This document shows positions 56,604-64,000 of a stretch of DNA of 64,000 nt, piece by piece. The DNA is taken from assembly GCA_947493585.1 (NCBI GenBank), contig CANLRI010000001.1:2101119-2165118 (forward strand). Reading direction: 5' to 3'. Numbering within the stretch: position 1 is the stretch's first letter; each line of letters begins with the position of its first letter. The position numbers were made by a program, and so were the translations under genes. Source of the DNA: an uncultured Planococcus sp. (GTDB lineage: Bacteria > Bacillota > Bacilli > Bacillales_A > Planococcaceae). The notes beneath the pieces were generated by a model. That model searched no databases. It worked only from the letters and a program-made list of their open reading frames with translations, and was not told the DNA's origin.

Positions 56604-58297
56604 GTGTTTAGCTCCTCATCCACCCGGCTCCACAATTTCCGGTGTACCGTTACGTTGTTCGAGCGGTTGGTTGCGACTTCGATGATGCGCACCGGTTTTT
56701 CTTTCGGTGTTCTAAGCGCCGACTGCAATTCTTCCACAGTCTCCGCAGAGAAATATTCCGCATCATACATGTCAGCTGCCGCTTTGAACTGGATACCAGT
56801 CGGTGTGCCAAATAGTTCCTCGTAATAGCGCTCTTCTTTCGACTGCGGCAAATAGGAGAATATTCCGCCGCCATCATTATTCATGACAACAATCGTCATG
56901 TCGGACGCTTGTAATTTAGACGCAAGCAACCCGTTCATATCGTGCAGCAAAGCCAAATCCCCGATCAACAAATACCCGGGCCGTTGGTTCGCAGTTTGGA
57001 TGCCGAAAGCCGTCGAGACAACACCATCTATACCGTTCGCACCCCGGTTGGCGTAAATCTGCACATCCCGCTGCGTCGACTGGAAATAGGTATCCGCATC
57101 TCGGATCGGCATGCTGCTGCTGACAGTCAAATCGCAGCCATCGAGTTCATCGAATAAGGATTTTGCCATCACGCCTTCATCCAACTCTTGGTGGCAATGC
57201 GCGGACATGGAATGTCTAACCAATTCTCCCGCTTTGATCCATTGCTCCAAGTATTGGTTTGAAGCTTTCACTTCCATGCTCAACTCCCATAATACGGAAG
57301 CATGCTGTTGGATGTGATGTGTAACGGCAGATTGCGGATCTCTGAACAACGGGCTTTCGTCGATGACGATGTATCTCACAGGTTTGTTTTTCGCCAAAAA
57401 CTGGCTAAGCGGCTTCGAAACCGGCTGTGGCCCGATTCGTACGACCACATCCGGCGCTACACTGTCAGCAAATTTCTCGGTTTTCAACAAAGCATCATAT
57501 GAATCAACGATGACATCGATCAGATCATCAGGTACATTCGAGCGCAGATTCGACAGTGGATCGGCAAGCACTGGCCATCCGAGACGACGGATAAATTCCC
57601 ATTGCTCTGTTGAAATCTTGCCAGTATTTTCCCCTGCAATCAATAAGCCCCTTGAATAGCTGAATACTTCTCGCAAAAATGCCGCAGCTTCATCAGTCAG
57701 CTGCTGGCCGCTTTCAAAGCGGTATAGTTCTCTTTCGCTTTCATAAGGCTGTTCGAAATCGATGCCAAGCGGTTCACGGAATGGCACATTCAAATGGACC
57801 GGCCCCTTTGGCGCTGTTTCAGCCATGGCTGCAGCACGCCCCAAATGGCGCTTCAAAAAGTCCAAACGATTGCCTTGTTCGGGCAACGGCAGGTCAGCTG
57901 ACCATTTGACATGGGAGCCAAACAAATTAATCTGGTTGATCGCTTGCGGCGCCCCGACTTCACGAAGCTCGTGCGGGCGATCCGCTGTGATTACGAGAAG
58001 CGGCACGCGCGCATAATATGCTTCTACAATCGCTGGGAAATAGTTGGCTGCCGCAGTCCCTGATGTACAAATCAAAACAACTGGGCTGTTTGAAGCTTTT
58101 GCCAAACCAAGCGCGTAAAACCCAGCCGAACGTTCGTCTATTTGACGATACGTTTCTATCCCCTCTTGTTTCATAAAAGCATAAGCAAGAGGCGTTGAAC
58201 GGGAGCCTGGACTGATGACTGCTTTTTTTACCCCTGCATGCATCAGCGAATTAGTAAACGCCGAAACATATTCAGTTAAAAACTCACGATTCGTCAT
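56594..58297 (-). CDS. menD: SEPHCHC synthase MenD
   Basis: 567 residues from ATG 58297 (GGGAGG upstream). ThDP enzyme joining isochorismate and 2-oxoglutarate. Motifs: VISPGSRSTPLAYA, RQIDERSAGFYALGLAKAS with the ThDP-activating Glu, CTSGTAAANYFPA, RPHELREVGAPQAINQ, ANRGANGIDGVVSTAFG and IVVMNNDGGGIFSYLPQ. It overlaps menF by 14 bases. Confidence 0.96.
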   Translation of the reverse strand: MTNREFLTEYVSAFTNSLMHAGVKKAVISPGSRSTPLAYAFMKQEGIETYRQIDERSAGFYALGLAKASNSPVVLICTSGTAAANYFPAIVEAYYARVPLLVITADRPHELREVGAPQAINQINLFGSHVKWSADLPLPEQGNRLDFLKRHLGRAAAMAETAPKGPVHLNVPFREPLGIDFEQPYESERELYRFESGQQLTDEAAAFLREVFSYSRGLLIAGENTGKISTEQWEFIRRLGWPVLADPLSNLRSNVPDDLIDVIVDSYDALLKTEKFADSVAPDVVVRIGPQPVSKPLSQFLAKNKPVRYIVIDESPLFRDPQSAVTHHIQQHASVLWELSMEVKASNQYLEQWIKAGELVRHSMSAHCHQELDEGVMAKSLFDELDGCDLTVSSSMPIRDADTYFQSTQRDVQIYANRGANGIDGVVSTAFGIQTANQRPGYLLIGDLALLHDMNGLLASKLQASDMTIVVMNNDGGGIFSYLPQSKEERYYEELFGTPTGIQFKAAADMYDAEYFSAETVEELQSALRTPKEKPVRIIEVATNRSNNVTVHRKLWSRVDEELNTWN

Positions 58298-59675
58298 GCA
58301 AATTTCCTCCCAATACACGAAGCATCGGGCGGAACTTCACCCATGTTTCATCATATTCAGCTTGTGGCGTAGAATCTGCCACAATACCGCCGCCCGCGAA
58401 TAAATAGGCTTTATCACCATCAAGCAAAGCCGAACGAATTGCTACGGCAAATTCACCATCGCCTTTTGCATCAATCCAGCCGATTGGCGCTGCATAATAT
58501 CCTCTATTCAATGGTTCGTACGAGCGGATTAAACTCAATGCCTGCTGTTTAGGCTCCCCACCAAGCGCCGGTGTTGGATGCAGCGCTTCGACTAGATCCA
58601 ATAGTGAACTCCCATTTTTCAACTCGCCTTCAACAGGCGTGTATAAATGTTGTATATCCCGAATTTTCATTAGCTTAGGGATTTGTGGAATACGCGGACT
58701 CGAACAATGCTCCTCAAAAACGTCACCAATCATCTTCACAACATACTGATGCTCAGATCGGTTTTTCGAATCATTCAATAAGGCTTGCCCCAACGCTTCA
58801 TCCTGTTCAACCGATTGACCGCGGGGCGTAGAACCTGCCAAACACGTAGATAAGGCTTTATGCTGTTCCACTTTAACAAGGCGTTCTGGTGTTGCCCCGA
58901 AGAAGAATTGTTCGTCAGCTTCAAGACCAAACAAAAAGCTTTCAGGTTGTTCATTGGCTGCTTGATAAAGGGCAGAGGCCGGTGCTAAAGCTTCCTTAAA
59001 ACCCAGTTCAAGCGCTCTTGCGATAACTACTTTATCAACTTCGCCTGCACGGATTACATCTGTCACCTTTTCAATGGAGCGCATATATTCGCCTTTTTTC
59101 AGTTCCTTCTTATCCGAAACTGTGGGTTTTTGATACGCCCTTGGTTCCGAAACTTGCGCGCCATGAATCAGCCGGTCACGTTCTTTCCGCAACGCTTCAA
59201 AATCCATAAAACTGTTTGGCTGCTTAGTGATCAAATGGACACTGACATATGCCTGCTCCCCTTTGATAATAAGCTGAAACGTCGGCACAGCGAAATAAGC
59301 CTGCGGGAAATTTCGCCATTCGCTCGGCTGATTGTTCAAAGGATCAAATGAAAAACCGCCAAACAAAACTGGTTGTACTGCTGTTTCTTCATTTACTAAT
59401 TGGGCACTTAACGCTTTCCAGTCCTTTTGAATGCTATTGAAACGCCCCTTATAATCATCAACCGTCAGCACATAAGCATGACCAAGGCCGACCATCGTAA
59501 AGGATTTTTCACGATTTTGCCAAAACATTCTCTTGCCCTCATATTGCTCCTGCCCAGCTTCAAAAAATGCCAGAGCGGACATGGTTGATACTTCAATGGT
59601 TTCTGTATAAAAGCGATAGCCATCAAAGCGGTTTGCTTCCATTTGTTCAGTTGATGAATACGATTGTGAATTCAC
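58284..59675 (-). CDS. menF: Isochorismate synthase MenF
   Basis: 463 residues from GTG 59675 (GGAGG seven bases upstream). Chorismate-binding fold; turns chorismate to isochorismate at the entry to menaquinone synthesis. Motifs: VDKVVIARALEL (catalytic Lys), LFGLEADEQFFFGATPERLV, STCLAGSTPRG, LYTPVEGELKNGSSLLDLVEALHPTPALGG and the AGGGIVADSTPQAEYDET near the end. First gene of menF-D-H-B-E-C; divergent from menA. Confidence 0.95.
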   Translation of the reverse strand: MNSQSYSSTEQMEANRFDGYRFYTETIEVSTMSALAFFEAGQEQYEGKRMFWQNREKSFTMVGLGHAYVLTVDDYKGRFNSIQKDWKALSAQLVNEETAVQPVLFGGFSFDPLNNQPSEWRNFPQAYFAVPTFQLIIKGEQAYVSVHLITKQPNSFMDFEALRKERDRLIHGAQVSEPRAYQKPTVSDKKELKKGEYMRSIEKVTDVIRAGEVDKVVIARALELGFKEALAPASALYQAANEQPESFLFGLEADEQFFFGATPERLVKVEQHKALSTCLAGSTPRGQSVEQDEALGQALLNDSKNRSEHQYVVKMIGDVFEEHCSSPRIPQIPKLMKIRDIQHLYTPVEGELKNGSSLLDLVEALHPTPALGGEPKQQALSLIRSYEPLNRGYYAAPIGWIDAKGDGEFAVAIRSALLDGDKAYLFAGGGIVADSTPQAEYDETWVKFRPMLRVLGGNLHDES

Positions 59676-59836
59676 CGGATTACCTCCGTTTACTGCAGCC
59701 TCATTTTGCTGCGATACATTTTAATCTCTACCTTCTATCATACCCCTTTCTCTGGAATTCAGCACAACATATGCTGTAAATCTCTGCGTTTTGGAGTACA
59801 ATATAGGTTGGAAAGAAATGAATAGGAGAGATAGAA

Positions 59837-60751
59837 ATGACACATTCCATACAAGCTGATAGTGGATGGCGTGTCTGGTGGCAACTCACACGTCCCCATA
59901 CTTTAACAGCATCTTTTGCCCCAGTATTCCTAGGGACAATGATCGCTATCCATTATACCGCTTTAAATTGGGCGCTTTTCTTAGCCATGCTGATCGCAAG
60001 CCTACTGATTCAAGCAGCAACCAATATGTTCAATGAATACTATGATTACGCGAGAGGGCTCGATACTGAAGAATCCGTTGGCATTGGTGGCGCTATAGTC
60101 CGGAATGGTGTTTCACCGAAAACCGTTCTTGTTCTGGCATTCCTGCTCTACGCTATCTCTGCTGTATTAGGACTTTATATTGCAGCTTCCACCAGTTGGT
60201 GGCTATTGGCAGTTGGTGGCATTGGTATGCTAGTCGGTTATTTTTACACCGGTGGGCCATACCCGATCGCATACACGCCATTAGGTGAATTGTTTTCAGG
60301 ATTGTTCATGGGCTTCCTTATAGTGATCGTAGCTTTTTATATCCAAACAGAAACTATCACCACTACCGCTGTTATGTTAGCTGTACCCAGCACATTACTC
60401 GTAGCCGCAATTATGATGGCCAATAACATCCGTGACATGGTTGGAGATAAAAAAAGCGGTCGGCGCACTTTGGCTATATTGGCTGGCAGACCGGCTGCAG
60501 TTACCATCTTCATGTGGTTCTTTATCTTATCTTATGCTTGGATTATTTTATTGGTATTGCTCGGAATCGTAACACCTTGGGCTTTATTAGTGCTGCTGAG
60601 TATTGTTAAGCCATTGAAGATAATTATGACCTTTAAGCGCTACAGTGAGCCTCTACAAGTAATGCCAGCCATGAAAGATACGGGAATCACGAATACTTTA
60701 TTCAATTTCTTGTTGGCAATCGGTTTACTAGTAGATTACTTTTTATCTTAA
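59837..60751 (+). CDS. menA: 1,4-Dihydroxy-2-naphthoate polyprenyltransferase
   Basis: 304 residues. UbiA-family integral membrane protein with about eight helices. Prenyl-diphosphate motif NMFNEYYDYARGLD (Asp-rich), second Asp motif NNIRDMVGDKKSGRRT. It attaches the polyprenyl tail to DHNA. AGGAG precedes the ATG. The divergent arrangement with menF suggests coordinated control; a TACAAT at 59797-59802 may be its -10. Confidence 0.94.
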   Translation: MTHSIQADSGWRVWWQLTRPHTLTASFAPVFLGTMIAIHYTALNWALFLAMLIASLLIQAATNMFNEYYDYARGLDTEESVGIGGAIVRNGVSPKTVLVLAFLLYAISAVLGLYIAASTSWWLLAVGGIGMLVGYFYTGGPYPIAYTPLGELFSGLFMGFLIVIVAFYIQTETITTTAVMLAVPSTLLVAAIMMANNIRDMVGDKKSGRRTLAILAGRPAAVTIFMWFFILSYAWIILLVLLGIVTPWALLVLLSIVKPLKIIMTFKRYSEPLQVMPAMKDTGITNTLFNFLLAIGLLVDYFLS

Positions 60752-60757
60752 TACCTA

Positions 60758-60790
60758 AGAGCTGATGGCAACATGCCCATCAGCTCTTTT
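60758..60790 (+). terminator. menA terminator
   Basis: AAGAGCTGATGG / CCCATCAGCTCTTTT shortly after the stop. Confidence 0.88.
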
Positions 60791-60890
60791 ATTATAGAAA
60801 AAGTTATCGGAAATCTAATTAAAAATAACAGTGGTGAAATTCATTTAGTTGCGATATATTGTATCTAATATATTTAAAAGGGGATTTCCT

Positions 60891-61871
60891 ATGAAACCTA
60901 TTTTATTAGGCCTTGCGGGAGCAATGTTTTTTGCAGTAACTTTTGTTGTCAATGCACTAATGGAGGCACAAGGAGGACATTGGGTATGGAGCGCATCATT
61001 GCGTTATCTATTTATGATTCCTTTCTTGTTATTGATTGTAATATTGAGGGGCAATTTGATTCCGCTCATCAAAGAGATGAAGAAACATAAGGTGAAATGG
61101 TTGTTGTGGAGTTTCATAGGATTCGGTCTTTTTTACGCACCCTTATGTTTTGCAGCAGCATACTCTCCGGGTTGGCTAATAGCCGGAACTTGGCAATTTA
61201 CAATCATTGCTGGAACTTTACTGGCTCCTTTATTTTTCGTCAAAATACATGTATCCGGCCAGACTTCAATACACAGACAACGCATACCGATTAAATCATT
61301 GTTATTTTCAACCATCATCTTAGCAGGAATAGCACTTCTTCAGCTGGATCACTTAACTAATGTTACTACTTTTACATTGTTGCTTGGATTAGTACCCGTT
61401 TTAATTGCAGCTTTTGCCTATCCACTTGGTAATAGAAAAATGATGGAAGTTTGTGAAGGTCGGCTAGACGCCTATCAGCGCGTTCTTGGAATGACCATTG
61501 CCAGTTTACCACTTTGGTTGATTCTCTCTATTTATGGCATTTCAACAACTGGATTGCCTTCTAACTCTCAAGTTTATCAATCTTTGATAGTTGCAATCAG
61601 TTCGGGAGTAATAGCAACTGTTTTATTTTTTATGGCAACCGACATTGTCAGAAACAACATGTCAAAGCTTGCCGCAGTTGAAGCCACACAATCTATGGAA
61701 GTTATATTTGCGCTAATTGGTGAATTTTTTCTTTTAAGCATCGCATTCCCTTCTCCAATAGCATTGACTGGCTTAACCATGGTAATGCTAGGAATGGCAA
61801 TACACAGTTTCACTTCACACAATAAACAAGAAATCGAAAAAGAAAAAAGCGCCATGCATATGAATGCATGA
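60891..61871 (+). CDS. EamA/EmrE-like multidrug resistance efflux transporter
   Basis: 326 residues from ATG 60891 (AAGGGG seven bases upstream). Ten predicted membrane helices in two repeated halves, the drug/metabolite transporter layout; the family (PF13536-like) is annotated as multidrug efflux. Helix 1 LGLAGAMFFAVTFVVNAL, a conserved HWVWSASLRYLFMIPF and, in the second half, ATQSMEVIFALIGEFFLL. Substrate unknown. Its codons look more AT-rich than those of neighbours, which hints at a less optimised or acquired gene. It is not near men genes functionally. Confidence 0.85.
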   Translation: MKPILLGLAGAMFFAVTFVVNALMEAQGGHWVWSASLRYLFMIPFLLLIVILRGNLIPLIKEMKKHKVKWLLWSFIGFGLFYAPLCFAAAYSPGWLIAGTWQFTIIAGTLLAPLFFVKIHVSGQTSIHRQRIPIKSLLFSTIILAGIALLQLDHLTNVTTFTLLLGLVPVLIAAFAYPLGNRKMMEVCEGRLDAYQRVLGMTIASLPLWLILSIYGISTTGLPSNSQVYQSLIVAISSGVIATVLFFMATDIVRNNMSKLAAVEATQSMEVIFALIGEFFLLSIAFPSPIALTGLTMVMLGMAIHSFTSHNKQEIEKEKSAMHMNA

Positions 61872-61880
61872 CGCTTTTTA
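61845..61880. terminator. Bidirectional terminator between the transporter gene and the tRNA cluster
   Basis: AAAAAGCGCCATGCAT / ATGCATGACGCTTTTT around ATGA. It ends the transporter and, on the other strand, the rRNA-tRNA transcript. Confidence 0.85.
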
Positions 61881-61883
61881 ATA

Positions 61884-61955
61884 TGACCCCTACGGGATTC
61901 GAACCCGTGTTACCGCCGTGAAAGGGCGGTGTCTTAACCGCTTGACCAAGGGGCC
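61884..61955 (-). tRNA. tRNA-Glu(TTC)
   Basis: Cloverleaf with loop CTTTCAC; the CCA end is not encoded. Last tRNA of the cluster. Confidence 0.97.
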
Positions 61956-61961
61956 AAATAC

Positions 61962-62053
61962 TGGCGGAGAAGGAGGGATTTGAACCCTCGCGCCGGTGTT
62001 ACCGACCTACACCCTTAGCAGGGGCGCCTCTTCAGCCACTTGAGTACTTCCCC
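61962..62053 (-). tRNA. tRNA-Ser(GCT)
   Basis: 92 bases with the long variable arm of a class II tRNA; loop CTGCTAA; CCA encoded. Confidence 0.97.
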
Positions 62054-62057
62054 AGTA

Positions 62058-62132
62058 TGGCTCCGAAGGTAGGACTCGAACCTACGACCATCGCATTAAC
62101 AGTGCGGTGCTCTACCACTGAGCTACTTCGGA
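62058..62132 (-). tRNA. tRNA-Asn(GTT)
   Basis: Loop CTGTTAA; CCA encoded. Confidence 0.97.
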
Positions 62133-62136
62133 ACAA

Positions 62137-62213
<77 letters not shown>

Positions 62214-62218
62214 ATTTT

Positions 62219-62292
62219 TGGAGCGGGTGAAGGGAATCGAACCCTCATCATCAGCTTGGAAGGCTGAGGTTTTACCACTAAACTACACCCGC
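62219..62292 (-). tRNA. tRNA-Gly(TCC)
   Basis: Loop CTTCCAA; CCA encoded. Confidence 0.97.
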
Positions 62293-62296
62293 AATA

Positions 62297-62372
62297 TGGT
62301 GGGTCAGGACGGAATCGAACCGCCGACACTTAGAGCTTCAATCTAATGCTCTACCGACTGAGCTACTGACCC
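62297..62372 (-). tRNA. tRNA-Phe(GAA)
   Basis: Loop TTGAAGC; CCA encoded. Confidence 0.97.
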
Positions 62373-62387
62373 ACATATTTATAAAAA

Positions 62388-62463
62388 TGGCGGTCCCGAC
62401 CGGGATCGAACCGGCGATCTCCTGCGTGACAGGCAGGCATGTTAACCGCTACACCACGGGACC
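62388..62463 (-). tRNA. tRNA-Asp(GTC)
   Basis: Loop CTGTCAC; CCA encoded. Confidence 0.97.
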
Positions 62464-62465
62464 AT

Positions 62466-62543
<78 letters not shown>

Positions 62544-62584
62544 ATAATAATATTGAATAAAAATTGTCCACTCATTTTTAAAAA

Positions 62585-62677
62585 TGGAGGAGGAAGAGGG
62601 ATTCGAACCCCCGCGGGATTTGACTCCCCTGTCGGTTTTCAAGACCGATCCCTTCAGCCAAACTTGGGTATTCCTCC
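62585..62677 (-). tRNA. tRNA-Ser(TGA)
   Basis: 93 bases with a long variable arm; loop CTTGAAA; CCA encoded. Confidence 0.97.
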
Positions 62678-62692
62678 GTGATCAATGTTAAA

Positions 62693-62769
62693 TGGTGGAC
62701 CTTGCAGGACTCGAACCTGCGACCGGACGGTTATGAGCCGTCTGCTCTAACCAACTGAGCTAAAGGTCC
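62693..62769 (-). tRNA. tRNA-Ile(CAT), lysidine type
   Basis: Anticodon CAT in a stem GACGG/CCGTC. The body matches the Bacillus tRNA-Ile2 whose C34 becomes lysidine, and its place next to tRNA-Met and tRNA-Ser fits the B. subtilis trnB order. Often auto-called Met. Confidence 0.8.
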
Positions 62770-62777
62770 TAAAAAAG

Positions 62778-62851
62778 TGGCGGCAGAGGGGATCGAACCC
62801 CCGACCTTACGGGTATGAACCGTACGCTCTAGCCAGCTGAGCTACGCCGCC
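62778..62851 (-). tRNA. Elongator tRNA-Met(CAT)
   Basis: Loop TTCATAC in stem TACGG/CCGTA. CCA not encoded beyond the discriminator. Confidence 0.93.
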
Positions 62852-62872
62852 AGGATCCTTAAATTGTATAGT

Positions 62873-62948
62873 TGGTGGAGCCTAGCGGGATCGAACCGCT
62901 GACCTCCTGCGTGCAAGGCAGGCGCTCTCCCAGCTGAGCTAAGGCCCC
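62873..62948 (-). tRNA. tRNA-Ala(TGC)
   Basis: Loop CTTGCAC; G-U in the acceptor stem; CCA encoded. Confidence 0.97.
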
Positions 62949-62954
62949 ATAAAG

Positions 62955-63031
62955 TGGTCGGGAAGACAGGATTCGAACCTGCGACCCCTTGGTCCCAAAC
63001 CAAGTGCTCTACCAAGCTGAGCTACTTCCCG
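62955..63031 (-). tRNA. tRNA-Pro(TGG)
   Basis: Loop TTTGGGA; CCA encoded. Confidence 0.97.
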
Positions 63032-63055
63032 ACTAAATAGGATGATGACAAAATA

Positions 63056-63132
63056 TGGCGCGCCCGAGAGGACTCGAACCTCTAACCGCTTGATTCGTAG
63101 TCAAGTACTCTATCCAATTGAGCTACGGGCGC
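63056..63132 (-). tRNA. tRNA-Arg(ACG)
   Basis: Loop CTACGAA; A34 would become inosine; CCA encoded. Confidence 0.97.
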
Positions 63133-63157
63133 ATATTATAAAATCTTATAAAACAGT

Positions 63158-63246
63158 TGGTGCCGAGGACCGGAATCGAACCGGTACGGTAGTCACCTAC
63201 CGCAGGATTTTAAGTCCTGTGCGTCTGCCAGTTCCGCCACCCCGGC
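63158..63246 (-). tRNA. tRNA-Leu(TAA)
   Basis: Class II tRNA with long variable arm; loop CTTAAAA; CCA encoded. Confidence 0.97.
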
Positions 63247-63268
63247 GGGGCATTGGATAGATAAAAAT

Positions 63269-63343
63269 TGGAGCGGAAGACGGGGGTCGAACCCGCGACC
63301 TCCACCTTGGCAAGGTGGCGTTCTACCACTGAACTACTTCCGC
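63269..63343 (-). tRNA. tRNA-Gly(GCC)
   Basis: Loop TTGCCAA; CCA encoded. Confidence 0.97.
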
Positions 63344-63344
63344 T

Positions 63345-63429
63345 TGGTGCGGGTGAAGGGAGTCGAACCCCCACGCCCGAAGGCGCTAGATCCTAAGTCT
63401 AGTGCGTCTGCCAGTTCCGCCACACCCGC
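63345..63429 (-). tRNA. tRNA-Leu(TAG)
   Basis: Class II tRNA; loop CTTAGGA; CCA encoded. Confidence 0.97.
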
Positions 63430-63451
63430 GTGGCAAATTATGAAATTAAAA

Positions 63452-63527
63452 TGGTGAGCCATGAAGGATTCGAACCTTCGACCCTCTGATTAAAAGTCAG
63501 ATGCTCTACCAACTGAGCTAATGGCTC
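63452..63527 (-). tRNA. tRNA-Lys(TTT)
   Basis: Loop CTTTTAA; CCA encoded. Confidence 0.97.
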
Positions 63528-63536
63528 AAACATGAG

Positions 63537-63612
<76 letters not shown>

Positions 63613-63624
63613 ACAGAGTAAAAA

Positions 63625-63700
63625 TGGTGGAGGATGACGGGATCGAACCGCCGACCCTCTGCTTGTAAGGCAGATGCTCTCCCAGCTGAGCTAATCCTCC
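63625..63700 (-). tRNA. tRNA-Val(TAC)
   Basis: Loop CTTACAA; CCA encoded. First tRNA after 5S rRNA. Confidence 0.97.
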
Positions 63701-63708
63701 GTATGTAT

Positions 63709-63825
<117 letters not shown>

Positions 63826-63963
63826 TATATAGTTTTTGAAAGACAAGTTTTATTATACCAACTCTGGTGAGTTTTACAAGTCTTTTTTTGTCCTAAGGCA
63901 AAAATTCTTGTTCTTTCAAAACCGGATAAATCGACATTGGGGGAAACTTGCGTTTCAGTTTGT

Positions 63964-64000
63964 TGGTTAAGTCCTCGATCGATTAGTATTCGTCAGCTGC
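63964..64000 (-). rRNA. rrl: 23S ribosomal RNA, 3' end only
   Basis: Minus strand ends ACGAATACTAATCGATCG then AGGACTTAACC, the conserved 3' end of 23S in Bacillales. The rest is outside the window. The ~138-base spacer to 5S holds no gene. Confidence 0.9.

Overview
The window looks like chromosomal DNA of a low-to-mid GC Gram-positive bacterium of the Bacillales, most likely Planococcaceae (Planococcus/Planomicrobium-like). The evidence is gene order. Long stretches follow the Bacillus subtilis 'yt' region (tyrS, ponA-like PBP, acsA/acuABC, ccpA, aroA, ytxGHJ, murC, sftA, ytpPQR, ytoP, ytzB, ytnP, trmB, pepV, ytgP, ytfP, leuS, ytqAB, metK, pckA, ytmA, ytkD, dps, yidD, the men genes). The leaders are also typical of Firmicutes: T-boxes before tyrS and leuS, a SAM-I riboswitch before metK, and strong AGGAGG ribosome binding sites. 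The genus is inferred, not proven.

Layout. 1-6.2 kb: the end of a BtuF-like binding protein, a stress protein, tyrS with its T-box, and a class A penicillin-binding protein. 6.2-13 kb: acetate/acetoin metabolism (acsA divergent from acuABC, which set AcsA activity by lysine acetylation and deacetylation), then ccpA and aroA. 13-23.4 kb: a SigB-type ytxGHJ stress operon, murC, and a lipoprotein-ytpP-ytpQ-ytpR-sftA operon. 23.4-33.5 kb: peptidases, a lactonase-like hydrolase, trmB, a lipid kinase, D-amino acid aminotransferase, pepV, an RsuA-type pseudouridine synthase, a MurJ-type flippase and a flavoprotein. 33.56-34.50 kb: almost 1 kb without genes, filled with two kinds of structured repeat. 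This is the least explained part of the window. 34.5-45 kb: leuS with T-box, a CoA-transferase pair, a tRNA wobble-modification pair (ytqA-mnmM), a pyruvate oxidase, a luciferase-like oxidoreductase, and a YtpA-like hydrolase whose nucleophile serine is replaced by glycine. 45-52.4 kb: a gamma carbonic anhydrase, metK with S-box, pckA with a CcpN-type operator, dps, yidD, and a zinc-binding lipoprotein behind a Zur-like box. 52.4-60.8 kb: the menaquinone pathway, menF-D-H-B-E-C on one strand and menA divergent. 60.9-64 kb: an efflux transporter, then on the minus strand the tail of an rRNA operon (end of 23S, 5S) followed by 20 tRNA genes.

Shared regulation visible in the DNA: three SigB-like promoters (stress protein at 1.4 kb, ytxGHJ, dps), tRNA-dependent control of two synthetases, SAM control of metK, probable carbon control of pckA and probable zinc control of the ZnuA-like gene. 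Many convergent pairs share one bidirectional terminator, and several stop codons lie inside the terminator stem. I saw no prophage, insertion sequence, CRISPR array or defence cluster. The window is core genome apart from the repeat-filled gap.
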